From the NCBI RefSeq assembly GCF_024749165.1, contig NZ_CP087190.1, positions 558,001-622,000 on the forward strand: a DNA stretch of 64,000 nt, read 5' to 3'. This stretch comes from Pseudomonas sp. B21-023 (GTDB taxonomy: Bacteria; Pseudomonadota; Gammaproteobacteria; Pseudomonadales; Pseudomonadaceae). How positions within the stretch are numbered: position 1 is the stretch's first letter; the number at the start of each line of letters is the position of its first letter. The notes under the pieces were generated by a model, which was not told where the DNA came from, made no database searches, and saw nothing but the letters and a program-made list of their open reading frames with translations. Positions 1 through 8,600 of this stretch are shown here, one piece after another. The translations under genes and the position numbers were made by a program.

Positions 1-1197
1 GTTGTAGAGGCTGTCGTCGAAGCGCATGGTGCTCACCGGGCCCTGGATCTGCCCGTTCTCCACCCAGAAAGTGGCGAAGCGGGTCAGCCCGGTCATGCGC
101 GCCGCCGGCAGGTCCGAGTAGTTCAGGTACCAGAGGTTGCTGATGTAAAGGCCAGTGCCCAGGCGTTCGAGAATCTGCTCGCCGGGCAGGTTGCCCGGCG
201 CCAGGCTCAGCGCGCAGGGCGACTCGTAGCTGTCGGCGCCATTGGCCCGCTGGCCGAATTCGACGGCGCTGCGCGCACTCACCAGTCGCTCCAGCGCCCG
301 CCCTTCGCCGATCAGCAGCAGGTCTCGGCGCGGCGAGCCCTCGTCGGAGAAGGCCGGACTCAGCGAGCCGCTGACCTGTTCGCTGAAGCTCACCAGTGGG
401 CTCAACTGCGCGTCGCCGTTGTACAGGCGCTGCAACGGGCTGTTGCCAGTGGCCAGGGCTTGTGTCGAGAAGCCTCCCCAGCACAGCATGCCGGCGATCT
501 CGTCCATCGCCGCCGGCGCCAGGTAGGCGCGGTAGCTGCCGGGCTTGAGGGTGACGGCCGGGCGCCCCAGGTGCGCCAACTGTTCGCGAGCCTGACACAG
601 GCGTGCGGCAAAGGTTTCGCCGCTCCAGGCCTGCCCTGCGTAGTTGGCTTTGACGGCTTGGCCGTTGGCGTGGAACAGGCTCCAGTCAAAGTTGAAACTG
701 TTGGCCTGGTGCCAGCCAAAGGCGCCGAACGAGCTGGCGAAGCCGCGGCAGATGGGGCCGGCGGCATAGATGCCGACCAGGTCCAGATCGCCGGCTCCAC
801 GCTCGACCAAGGCCAGCACTTCGTCCAGCTCGGGCAGTGGCTGCTCCTGCAGGCTATGGCTGTGCCAGGCGCTGTCGTCGAGGTTCAGGTAGGGATCTAC
901 AGCCAGCAGCGGCAGGGTCTGGCGCAGCTGCGCCAGGGCATCGTGCAGGCGCTGGCGGTCCAGCTCTGAATCGTCGCCCAGGGTGATCTGTTGCTCGGCC
1001 TGGCGCCCGTCGCGGACCAGCCGCAACTGCACGCTGGCCTGGCTGACCAGCCCGGCTTGGCGCACCTTGGCGTGGTTGAAACGCACGAACTGCGAGTGCT
1101 CGGCGCTGTAGCCCAGGGTGAACTGCTCACCGGGCTGCATGGCGGCGTTCAGGCCATCGAGCAAGCTTTCGAAACGTTGCTGGTAGACGGTGCTCAT
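1..1197 (-). CDS. TldD/PmbA family protein, PmbA-like subunit (3' end beyond window)
   Basis: At least 399 residues are present; the C-terminus runs off the left edge. The N-terminus begins MSTVYQQRFESLLDGL, and the middle carries the PmbA-type stretch YRAYLAPAAMDEIAG followed by PSPRRDLLLIGEG-like segments. No HExxxH zinc motif is seen, as expected for the non-metal-binding PmbA/TldE partner of a TldD/TldE heterodimeric protease. The start codon overlaps the stop of the upstream TldD-like gene by one base, so the two are translationally coupled and probably form one complex. This looks like a paralogue: from memory, the canonical Pseudomonas tldD and pmbA lie elsewhere. The substrate is unknown. 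Confidence 0.85.
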   Translation of the reverse strand, partial: MSTVYQQRFESLLDGLNAAMQPGEQFTLGYSAEHSQFVRFNHAKVRQAGLVSQASVQLRLVRDGRQAEQQITLGDDSELDRQRLHDALAQLRQTLPLLAVDPYLNLDDSAWHSHSLQEQPLPELDEVLALVERGAGDLDLVGIYAAGPICRGFASSFGAFGWHQANSFNFDWSLFHANGQAVKANYAGQAWSGETFAARLCQAREQLAHLGRPAVTLKPGSYRAYLAPAAMDEIAGMLCWGGFSTQALATGNSPLQRLYNGDAQLSPLVSFSEQVSGSLSPAFSDEGSPRRDLLLIGEGRALERLVSARSAVEFGQRANGADSYESPCALSLAPGNLPGEQILERLGTGLYISNLWYLNYSDLPAARMTGLTRFATFWVENGQIQGPVSTMRFDDSLYN

Positions 1198-2639
1198 CAG
1201 GCGTCCCCTCCGAATACGTCGATCTGGCGGAACACGCAGGCCGGCGAGGCGTGGCCGACCCGCACCACCTGGTTGGGCTCGCCTTTGCCGCAGTTGGGCG
1301 TGCCGAGTACCTGGAAGGTACTGCGGTCACCGACCGCCGAGAGGTTGCGCCAGAAGTCGGCGGAGATGCCGCGATAGTTCGGGTTCTTCACCACGCCCTT
1401 GAGTTCGCCGTTCTCGATCAGTTGGCCCCACTCACAACCGAACTGGAATTTGTTGCGCGCATCATCAATGGACCAGGAGCGGTTGGTGCGCATCAGGATG
1501 CCGTGCTCGATGCCGGCGATCAGTTGCGCAAGCGTCTGGTCGCCCGGCTCGATATTGAGGTTGGCCATGCGGTCGATCGGCGCGCGGTTCCAGCCGCAGG
1601 CGCGGCTGTTGGCCACGCCGTCCAGGCCCGAGCGCAGTTGCGACAGGGCGCCACCCAGGGGGCGCACCAGCAGGCCATCACGGATCAGGAACTGCTTGCT
1701 GGCCGGAGTGCCGTCGTCATCGAAGCTGTAGCTGGCCAGCTCCTCATGGATTGTCGGGTCGAAGGTCACGTTGAGCAGCTTCGAGCCGTACTGTAGATGA
1801 CCGAAGTCGCCGGCTTTGACGAAGCTGGTGCCTGCGTAGTTGCGCTCATCGCCGAGAATGCGGTCCAGTTCCAGCGGGTGGCCGATGGATTCGTGGATCT
1901 GCAGCATCATCTGGTCGGGCATCAGCAACAGATCGCGCTGACCGGCCGGGGTGTTCGGTGCCAGCAGCAGTTGCAGCGCCTCGTCGGCCACCCGGCGGGC
2001 CGCGCCGACCAGGCCGCAGCGCTCGACCACTTCGAAGCCGCCTTGCTGGCCGAAGTTCTCCCGGCCCAGGCTGCGGCTCTGGCTGTCCTGGCCGTCGCTG
2101 GCGGTGACGGCCAAGCCTGGGTAGATGAAGCGCTGGGCGTGACGCAGCTCGGCGCCGGCGGAGTTCAGGTAGGTCTGTTCGACCACACTGAAGCCCAGGC
2201 TCGCCTGCCAGTCCACCAGGCGCTCGTCCCTGGGCACGCTGGCCGATTCGGCGGCGAGCAGCTCCAGGCAGTCGGCGAGGTTGGGCAGGGACTGTTCGAA
2301 ATTGGGCGAGACATGATCGTGACGCCCGCTCGGGGCGGCTTGGCCGCTCAGGTCGAGCAGGCTGCTGGCCTTGATCCGCCGGGCGAGTGCCTCGGCCTGT
2401 TCCAGGGCGCGTTGCAGGCCTGCCTGGGACAGGTCGGCGGTGGCCGCGTAGGCCTCGACGCCATTGACCCGCACAGTGAGCATGGCGCCTTCGTCCTGGC
2501 TGAAGAAGGGCGGCTCAGCGACGTTGCGCCGAACCGACAGTGACTGGTGCGATTGCTTCACATGGCGAAGCGAGAACAGTTCGGCCGTGCTGCGCAGCGC
2601 TTGGAAACGCTGGCGCAGCAGGGTGCTGGAGTCGAACAT
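1197..2639 (-). CDS. TldD-like metallopeptidase subunit
   Basis: A 480-residue protein of the TldD/PmbA (peptidase U62) family. The zinc-binding motif HESIGH (HExxxH) is at about residues 248-253 and is followed by PLELDR. The C-terminal part has GELKGVVKNPNYRG, typical of the family. TldD-type subunits cleave unfolded peptides together with a PmbA/TldE partner, and that partner is encoded immediately downstream with a one-base overlap. A good ribosome binding site (GGAGG) precedes the ATG. The acyl-CoA dehydrogenase gene lies 30 bp upstream on the same strand and may be cotranscribed. I see no small peptide gene nearby that would be an obvious substrate. Confidence 0.9.
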   Translation of the reverse strand: MFDSSTLLRQRFQALRSTAELFSLRHVKQSHQSLSVRRNVAEPPFFSQDEGAMLTVRVNGVEAYAATADLSQAGLQRALEQAEALARRIKASSLLDLSGQAAPSGRHDHVSPNFEQSLPNLADCLELLAAESASVPRDERLVDWQASLGFSVVEQTYLNSAGAELRHAQRFIYPGLAVTASDGQDSQSRSLGRENFGQQGGFEVVERCGLVGAARRVADEALQLLLAPNTPAGQRDLLLMPDQMMLQIHESIGHPLELDRILGDERNYAGTSFVKAGDFGHLQYGSKLLNVTFDPTIHEELASYSFDDDGTPASKQFLIRDGLLVRPLGGALSQLRSGLDGVANSRACGWNRAPIDRMANLNIEPGDQTLAQLIAGIEHGILMRTNRSWSIDDARNKFQFGCEWGQLIENGELKGVVKNPNYRGISADFWRNLSAVGDRSTFQVLGTPNCGKGEPNQVVRVGHASPACVFRQIDVFGGDA

Positions 2640-2669
2640 GGGAAACCTCCGTGTGCGCGGTGGCTCCCC

Positions 2670-4466
2670 CTAGAACCACCCCTCTTGCATGCCCAGGCAC
2701 GTATCGTCGCGGGCCTCGAGCAAAGCGAGGTCATTATGGCAGCCCGGCACTTCCCAGGTGAGGAAATAACGCGCGGCCTGGAGCTTGCCTTGGTAGAAGT
2801 CGCGGTCGCGGCCCTTGAGCAGGCCGACCTCGGCATGGATGGCCTGCTCCAGCCAGCGCCAGCCGATCACGCAGTGGCCGAAGGCCTTGAGGTACAGCGC
2901 CGAGTTGGCCAGGGCCCCAGCGACCTTGCCTTGGGCCAGGTCACCGAGCAGGACGAGGGTGACCGCTTGCAGGCGATTGACCAGCTGTTCCAGTGGCTGG
3001 CGCAGGTTGTCCAGGTTCGGATGATGGCTGGCGCGCTCGCAGGTGCCGGCGATCCGGCGGATCAGTTGCTTGAGCCCGGCGCCGTTGTTCTGCGCCAGCT
3101 TGCGCCCGAGCAGGTCGAGCGACTGGATGCCTTCGGTACCTTCGTGGATCGGGTTGAGGCGGTTGTCGCGGTAGTACTGTTCCACCGGGTACTCGCGGGT
3201 ATAGCCGTGGCCGCCCAGGATCTGGATTGCCAGCTCGTTGGCCTTCAGGCAGAACGCCGAAGGCCAGGACTTGACGATCGGGGTGAGCAGGTCGAGCAAT
3301 TCCTGGGCTTGCTGGCGGGTGTTTTCATCCGCCGCCGTGTGGGTGTCATCGAACAGCCGGGCCGCGTACAGGCCCAGGTCGAAAGCACCCTCCACGTAGG
3401 CCTTCTGTGCCAGCAGCATGCGCTTGACATCGCTGTGCTCGATGATCGGCACAGCGGGGCTGTGCGGGTCCTTGTTGTCCGGCAGGCGGCCCTGTGGGCG
3501 TTGGCGGGCGTACTCCAGTGAATACAGGTAGCCGGCGTAGCCGAGCATCACCGCGCCCATGCCGACGCCGATGCGCGCCTCGTTCATCATCTGGAACATG
3601 CAGGCCAGGCCCTGGTGCGGCTGGCCGACCAGGTAGCCGACGCACTGGCCGTTGTCGCCGAAATTGAGCGCGGTAGAAGTGGTGCCGCGCCAGCCCATCT
3701 TGTGGAACAGCCCGGCCAGCAGCACATCGTTGCGCGGACCCAGGCTGCCGTCGGGGTTGACCAGGTACTTGGGCACGATGAACAGCGAGATGCCCTTCAC
3801 CCCGGCCGGCGCGTCCGGCAGCTTGGCCAGGACCATGTGCACGATGTTCTCGGACAACTCGTGGTCGCCGCCGGAGATGAAGATCTTGTTGCCTCTGAGC
3901 CGGTAGCTGCCGTCACCTGCGGGTTCGGCGCGGGTGCGGATATCGGCCAGCGACGAGCCGGCATGCGGCTCGGTCAGGGCCATGGTGCCGAAGTAGCGGC
4001 CCTCGATCATCGGCTGCAGGAACAGGCGCTTTTGCTCCTCAGTGCCGAAACTCTCGATCAGGTTGGCCGCGCCCATGGTCAGGAACGGGTAGGCCGTGGT
4101 GCCGGCGTTGGCCGCCTGGAAGTGGGCGAAGCAGGCTTGCGATACCAGGCTGGGCAGCTGCATGCCGCCGACTTCGAAGTCGCGGTTGGCGTTGAGAAAG
4201 CCCGCTTCGAGGAAGGCGTCTACGGCCGGTTTCACTTCCGGGATCAGCTCGGCACGGCCGTCCACGTAGCGGGGCTCGTTTTCATCGCCTTTGCGGTTGT
4301 GCGGGGCGAAGTACTTTTCGGCAACGGTGCGGGCGGTGGTCAGCGCCGCGTCGAAGGTCTCGCGGCTGTGCTCGGCGAAGCGCGGACGCTGGGTCAGGGC
4401 CTCGGCGTCGAGGACTTCGTAGAGTTCGAAGGCGAGGTTGCGGCTGCTGAGGAGTTGCTCGGACAT
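2670..4466 (-). CDS. Acyl-CoA dehydrogenase (FAD-dependent, long form)
   Basis: A 598-residue flavoprotein predicted to oxidise an acyl-CoA to the 2-enoyl-CoA in beta-oxidation. Visible landmarks are the FAD/substrate motif MALTEPHAGSSLADIRT in the middle domain, the C-terminal GGHGYTREYPVEQYYRD, and HEGTEGIQ, whose first Glu is in the position of the catalytic base. About 130 residues follow this motif, forming the extra helical C-terminal domain seen in the ~600-residue subfamily, as opposed to ~380-residue short forms. The acyl chain length preferred cannot be read from the sequence. The gene begins a minus-strand group with the TldD-like and PmbA-like genes. Confidence 0.93.
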   Translation of the reverse strand: MSEQLLSSRNLAFELYEVLDAEALTQRPRFAEHSRETFDAALTTARTVAEKYFAPHNRKGDENEPRYVDGRAELIPEVKPAVDAFLEAGFLNANRDFEVGGMQLPSLVSQACFAHFQAANAGTTAYPFLTMGAANLIESFGTEEQKRLFLQPMIEGRYFGTMALTEPHAGSSLADIRTRAEPAGDGSYRLRGNKIFISGGDHELSENIVHMVLAKLPDAPAGVKGISLFIVPKYLVNPDGSLGPRNDVLLAGLFHKMGWRGTTSTALNFGDNGQCVGYLVGQPHQGLACMFQMMNEARIGVGMGAVMLGYAGYLYSLEYARQRPQGRLPDNKDPHSPAVPIIEHSDVKRMLLAQKAYVEGAFDLGLYAARLFDDTHTAADENTRQQAQELLDLLTPIVKSWPSAFCLKANELAIQILGGHGYTREYPVEQYYRDNRLNPIHEGTEGIQSLDLLGRKLAQNNGAGLKQLIRRIAGTCERASHHPNLDNLRQPLEQLVNRLQAVTLVLLGDLAQGKVAGALANSALYLKAFGHCVIGWRWLEQAIHAEVGLLKGRDRDFYQGKLQAARYFLTWEVPGCHNDLALLEARDDTCLGMQEGWF

Positions 4467-4544
4467 GGCTGCATTCCTGGTTCGGGGTGCAGCGAGTCTA
4501 GGCGGGGTGGTGGGGCAGGGGACAGGTTAATTGGTGTGGGTGAT

Positions 4545-4700
4545 ATGGGGGCAGAAGTGGCCATCGCCCAGGTCACCTTGGGCAACCTGACCATCACCGG
4601 GATCATGGAGGAAAAGCTCCAACTGCTCTGGGCCTCGTATTACCTGAGCGCCCTGGCCAAGGCGCTGATGGACGATGCCGAACTGGGCATGGGGTGTTGA
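4545..4700 (+). pseudogene. Probable 3' remnant of a small Pseudomonas-type hypothetical gene (DUF3077-like C-terminus)
   Basis: A 51-codon frame ends at 4700. Its second half reads MEEKLQLLWASYYLSALAKA and then LMDDAELGMGC. The pattern xxWAxxYLxxxxKALxxD resembles the C-terminus of the ~90-residue DUF3077-type proteins common in Pseudomonas; this is recollection, not a search. The frame stays open upstream into the antisense of the acyl-CoA dehydrogenase with no convincing ribosome binding site, so the 5' part seems to have been lost. A REP follows within 20 bp. It could also be a genuine short protein or chance. Confidence 0.35.
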
Positions 4701-4717
4701 CGACCCAAAAAGGGCAT

Positions 4718-4753
4718 CGCGGGGCAAGTCGCATCGGCGCACCGCCGCTCCCA
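4718..4753. repeat. REP element (single copy)
   Basis: The first 28 bases are identical to one arm of the REP dyad at 25257-25337, and both are followed by GCTCCCAC. The core includes GGGGCAAGTCGCATCGG. A weaker partial match in opposite orientation follows at about 4771-4832. It sits between the gene remnant and the toxin-antitoxin operon. Confidence 0.75.
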
Positions 4754-4929
4754 CGCATTTGAGTACTGCTGCAGGAGTGGGGCTGTCTTGATATCGCGCC
4801 AAGCGCCGGTTTGGGACAGCTCCTACATGGCAGCAGGATTTAACGCTGTTCTGCCGCTGCGGAAATTCCGGTTCCATATCCACCTTTCCCAGCGGCAATC
4901 AGTTCTCCAAATAGTTTCAGGGCTCGACC

Positions 4930-4991
4930 TTGCGAGTTGTACACAAGTTTGTACAATGTTTGGCAGGCAGGTCGCACAGCGCCGACCTGCC
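4930..4991 (+). promoter_or_regulatory. yefM-yoeB promoter/operator and leader hairpin
   Basis: Two TGTACA hexamers lie at 4938-4943 and 4950-4955, centres exactly 12 bp apart, the first within TTGTACACAAG. This matches the known YefM-YoeB operator design of long and short palindromes with TGTACA cores. A sigma70-like promoter overlaps it: TTGCGA (4930-4935), 16 bp, TACAAT (4952-4957). Bound antitoxin/toxin complex would therefore block the -10 box. Downstream, a 9-bp stem GGCAGGTCG/CGACCTGCC (4966-4974 with 4983-4991) would form in the untranslated leader. The function of that hairpin is unknown. Confidence 0.75.
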
Positions 4992-5049
4992 ATCAAGGCC
5001 TGTTGACTCTCGAGAACTGATCCAGGCGGTACCTGGAAAGGAAGGAAAA

Positions 5050-5334
5050 ATGCATGTACTGACGTTCAGCCAGGCACGCGCCGACCTGAAGCAGACAATG
5101 GACGACGTATGCCGGGACCATGAGCCGGCAGTCATCACACGTCAGCGTGGCGAGCCGGTCGTGATGATTTCGCTCGAGGACTACAACGGCATGCGCGAGA
5201 CCATGTACCTGCTGGAGTCGTCCGCGAACGCCAAGCGTCTTCGCGCTTCCATTGCTCAGCTCCGGGCTGGTAAGGCCGTTACCCAGGAACTGGCACTCGA
5301 TGAATGTGAAAGCCAAGCAACGAAACAAGACTGA
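5050..5334 (+). CDS. yefM: Antitoxin YefM (Phd/YefM family)
   Basis: A 94-residue antitoxin that should bind and neutralise the YoeB toxin and repress its own operon. The N-terminal DNA-binding/dimerisation domain shows MHVLTFSQARADLKQTMDDV and the family motif ITRQRGEPVVMISLEDYN. The C-terminal third, expected to be disordered and to wrap the toxin, is charged. The start at 5050 is supported by a strong purine-rich ribosome binding site (GGAAAGGAAGG). The toxin gene overlaps the 3' end by 35 nt, and the operator with two TGTACA cores lies about 100 bp upstream. Confidence 0.93.
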   Translation: MHVLTFSQARADLKQTMDDVCRDHEPAVITRQRGEPVVMISLEDYNGMRETMYLLESSANAKRLRASIAQLRAGKAVTQELALDECESQATKQD

Positions 5335-5608
5335 GGCGCGAAGCACCACAAGCGTGGCCTTCACTGCTGAGGGGTGGGAAGACTACGGTTACTGGCGAAA
5401 CAGTGATGTCGCTATCTTCCAGCGCATCAACATGATGATCTGTGAGTGCCTGCGCAGCCCTTTCAAAGGCACCGGCAAGCCAGAGCCGCTCAAAGGCGAC
5501 TTGTCAGGTTTCTGGTCTCGCCGTATCACTCGCGAACACCGATTGGTCTACTTCTACGAGGCGGGAACCCTGACCATCCTGCAGTGCCGTTACCACTATG
5601 ACGATTAG
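5300..5608 (+). CDS. yoeB: mRNA interferase toxin YoeB
   Basis: A RelE-superfamily ribosome-dependent endoribonuclease that cuts mRNA in the A site. The core aligns closely with E. coli YoeB from memory: GKPEPLKGDLSGFWSRRIT, then REHRLVY and the C-terminal CRYHYDD, which carry the catalytic Arg, His and Tyr. The ATG at 5300 gives 102 residues, about 18 more than the usual 84. An in-frame GTG at 5354 would give exactly 84 residues but lacks a ribosome binding site. The 35-nt overlap with yefM suggests coupled translation. A strong terminator follows. Confidence 0.92.
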   Translation: MNVKAKQRNKTEARSTTSVAFTAEGWEDYGYWRNSDVAIFQRINMMICECLRSPFKGTGKPEPLKGDLSGFWSRRITREHRLVYFYEAGTLTILQCRYHYDD

Positions 5609-5621
5609 GCCAAGCGCCCAC

Positions 5622-5651
5622 AAAAAAGGAGAGCCGAAGCTCTCCTTTTTT
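5622..5651. terminator. Bidirectional intrinsic terminator between yoeB and putA
   Basis: A perfect 13-bp inverted repeat (5622-5634 with 5639-5651) has the GC-rich core GGAGAGC/GCTCTCC, a CGAA loop, A6 on the left and T6 on the right. It can therefore terminate yoeB on the plus strand and putA on the minus strand, whose stop is 12 bp away. Confidence 0.93.
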
Positions 5652-5663
5652 GTTAGATCGGTG

Positions 5664-8600
5664 TCAGCCGATGGTCATCAGGCTGGCGTTACCACCCGCT
5701 GCCGCGGTGTTCACACTCACCGCCCGCTCGATCACCAGGCGCTCCAGGGCGATCTGGTGATCGCCGCTCGACAGCCCATGCACGCCGACGATCGCGCCGG
5801 CACGCTTGGCCACCTGCTCGCAGACGCCGCGCAACTGGTCGGAGTGACCGTGGTGGATGACCGCGTCAAAGGCGACCTCATCCTTGCTCCAGTCAGCCAC
5901 CAGCTTGATCTTCGCTTGCAGCTCCTTCGGCAGACGAGCGCGCACGGTCTTGGCCGGCTCGCCGTCCTGGAACACCGCCGAGCTACCCACGGCCAGCACC
6001 GCTGCCAGCTGGGCCAGCAGGTCGGCCTCGTTGTCGGCCAGGCACAGCACGTGTTCGCGTGGCAGCACGCTGTAGGTGTTGCGCTCGCCGGTCGGGCCTG
6101 GCAGCACGCGGGTGATACCACTCTGCGACTGCTCGGCGAACTGCTCGCACAGCGCGGCCAGGTCGCTCATCTGGCTGCTGGCCGCCCAGGTCTTGAGGGT
6201 TGTCAGCGGCTTGAGCTGCTGGTCGCGCAGGGTGGTGTCGGCCTGGCTGCGCGCATCGTCGGCCTGGAAGTGGCGGGCGATGGCATCGGCCGGGCGGGTC
6301 GACAGCAGGCGGTACAGGTACAGCGGGCCGCCGGCTTTCGGGCCGGTGCCCGACAGGCCTTCACCGCCGAACGGCTGCACGCCGACCACGGCGCCGACGA
6401 TGTTGCGGTTGACGTACATGTTGCCGGCGTTGACGTTGTCCACCACCTTGGCGATGGTCTCGTCGATGCGGGTGTGCACGCCTAGGGTCAGGCCGTAGCC
6501 GGAGGCGTTGATCTGCTCGATCAGCTGGTCCAGGTCCTTGCGGTTGTAGCGCACCACGTGCAACACCGGGCCAAAGATCTCGCGCTTGAGCTCGTCGAAG
6601 CTTTCCAGTTCGATCAGGGTCGGCATCACGAAGGTGCCGCGCTTGATCTCCTCGCCTTCGGCGATAGCCACCTGGTAGACGGTGCGGCCTTTGTCGCGCA
6701 TGGCCTGGATGTGCTTCTCGATGCCCGCCTTGGCTTCGGCGTCGATCACCGGGCCGATGTCTACCGACAGGCGCTCGGGGTTACCCAGGCGGCTTTCGGC
6801 CATGGCGCCCTTGAGCATCTCGATCACGCGGTCGGCGGAGTCTTCCTGCAGGCACAGCACGCGCAGGGCCGAGCAACGCTGGCCGGCGCTGTCGAAGGCC
6901 GAGGACACCACGTCGATCACCACCTGCTCGGTCAGCGCCGAGGAGTCGACGATCATGGCGTTCTGGCCGCCGGTCTCGGCGATCAGCGGGATCGGCCGGC
7001 CCTGGTTGTCCAGGCGCCCGGCGATGTTGCGTTGCAGCAGGCGGGCGACTTCGGTGGAACCGGTGAACATCACACCTTTGACACGCTCGTCACCGACCAG
7101 GCCGGCACCGACGGTTTCGCCCTGGCCAGGCAGCAGTTGCAGCACGCCTTCCGGGATGCCGGCTTCCAGCAACAGGCGCACGGCCTGGGCGGCGACCAGC
7201 GGGGTCTGTTCGGCTGGCTTGGCCAGTACCGGGTTGCCGGCGGCCAGGGCCGCGGCCACCTGGCCGGAGAAGATCGCCAGCGGGAAGTTCCACGGGCTGA
7301 TGCACACCACCGGGCCCAATGGGCGGCAGCTGTCGTTGCGCAGATCGTTGCGTGCCTGCACCGCGTAGTAGCGCAGGAAGTCCACCGCCTCGCGCACTTC
7401 GGCGATGGCGTTGGCGAAGGTCTTGCCGGCTTCGCGCACCAGCAGGCCCATCAGCGGCTGGATATCGGCTTCCATCAGGTCGGCGGCGCGTTCGAGGATC
7501 GCGGCGCGCTCGGCCGGTGGGGTGGCCTGCCAGATTGGCGCGGCGTTCAGCGCGCACTGGATGGCATTGTCGACGTCGGCGACGGTGGCTTCCTGCACAT
7601 GGCCGACCACATCGCGATGGTCGGACGGGTTTAGCACTGCGCTGGCCGGTTGCTCGCTAGTGGCGCAGGCCAGCAGCGGCGTGGCCTTCCAGTCGTTATG
7701 AGCGGTGGCCAGCAGGGCGCAGGACAGCGACGCCAGGCGGTGTTCGTTGGCCATGTCGATGCCGGCCGAGTTGGCCCGCTCGCTGCCGTACAGCTCACGC
7801 GGCATCGGGATGCGCGGGTGCGGTAGGCCGATGCTGCCTTCCTGGGTGCCCATGCGCTCGATGCTGGCGACCGGGTCGGCGACCAGTTCCTGGATCGAGA
7901 TCGAGTGGTCGGCGATGCGGTTGACGAACGAGGTGTTGGCGCCGTTTTCCAGCAGGCGACGCACCAGGTAGGCCAGCAGGGTTTCGTGGGTGCCGACCGG
8001 GGCGTACACGCGGCACGGACGGTTCAGTTTGCCTTCGGAGACCTTGCCTACCACTTGCTCGTACAGTGGCTCGCCCATGCCGTGCAGGCACTGGAACTCG
8101 TACTGGCCCGGGTAGTAGTTCTGCCCGGCGATGGTGTAGATGGCCGACAGGGTGTGGGCGTTGTGGGTGGCGAACTGCGGGTAAATGGCTTCTGGCACGG
8201 CCAGCAGCTTGCGGGCGCAGGCGACGTAGGAAACGTCGGTGTACACCTTGCGGGTGTACACCGGGTAGCCTTCCAGGCCCTCGACCTGGGCGCGCTTGAT
8301 CTCGCTGTCCCAGTAGGCGCCCTTCACCAGGCGAATCATCAGACGGTGGCGGCTGCGCTTGGCCAGGTCGATGACGTAGTCGATCACGTACGGGCAGCGC
8401 TTCTGGTAGGCCTGGATGACGAAGCCGATGCCGTTCCAGCCGGCCAGCGACGGCTCGAAGCACAGGCGTTCGAGCAGGTCCAGCGACAGCTCCAGGCGGT
8501 CGGCTTCCTCGGCGTCGATGTTCAGGCCGATGTCGTACTGCTTGGCCAGCAGGGTCAGCGACAGCAGGCGCGGGTACAGCTCGCTCATCACGCGCTCGTA

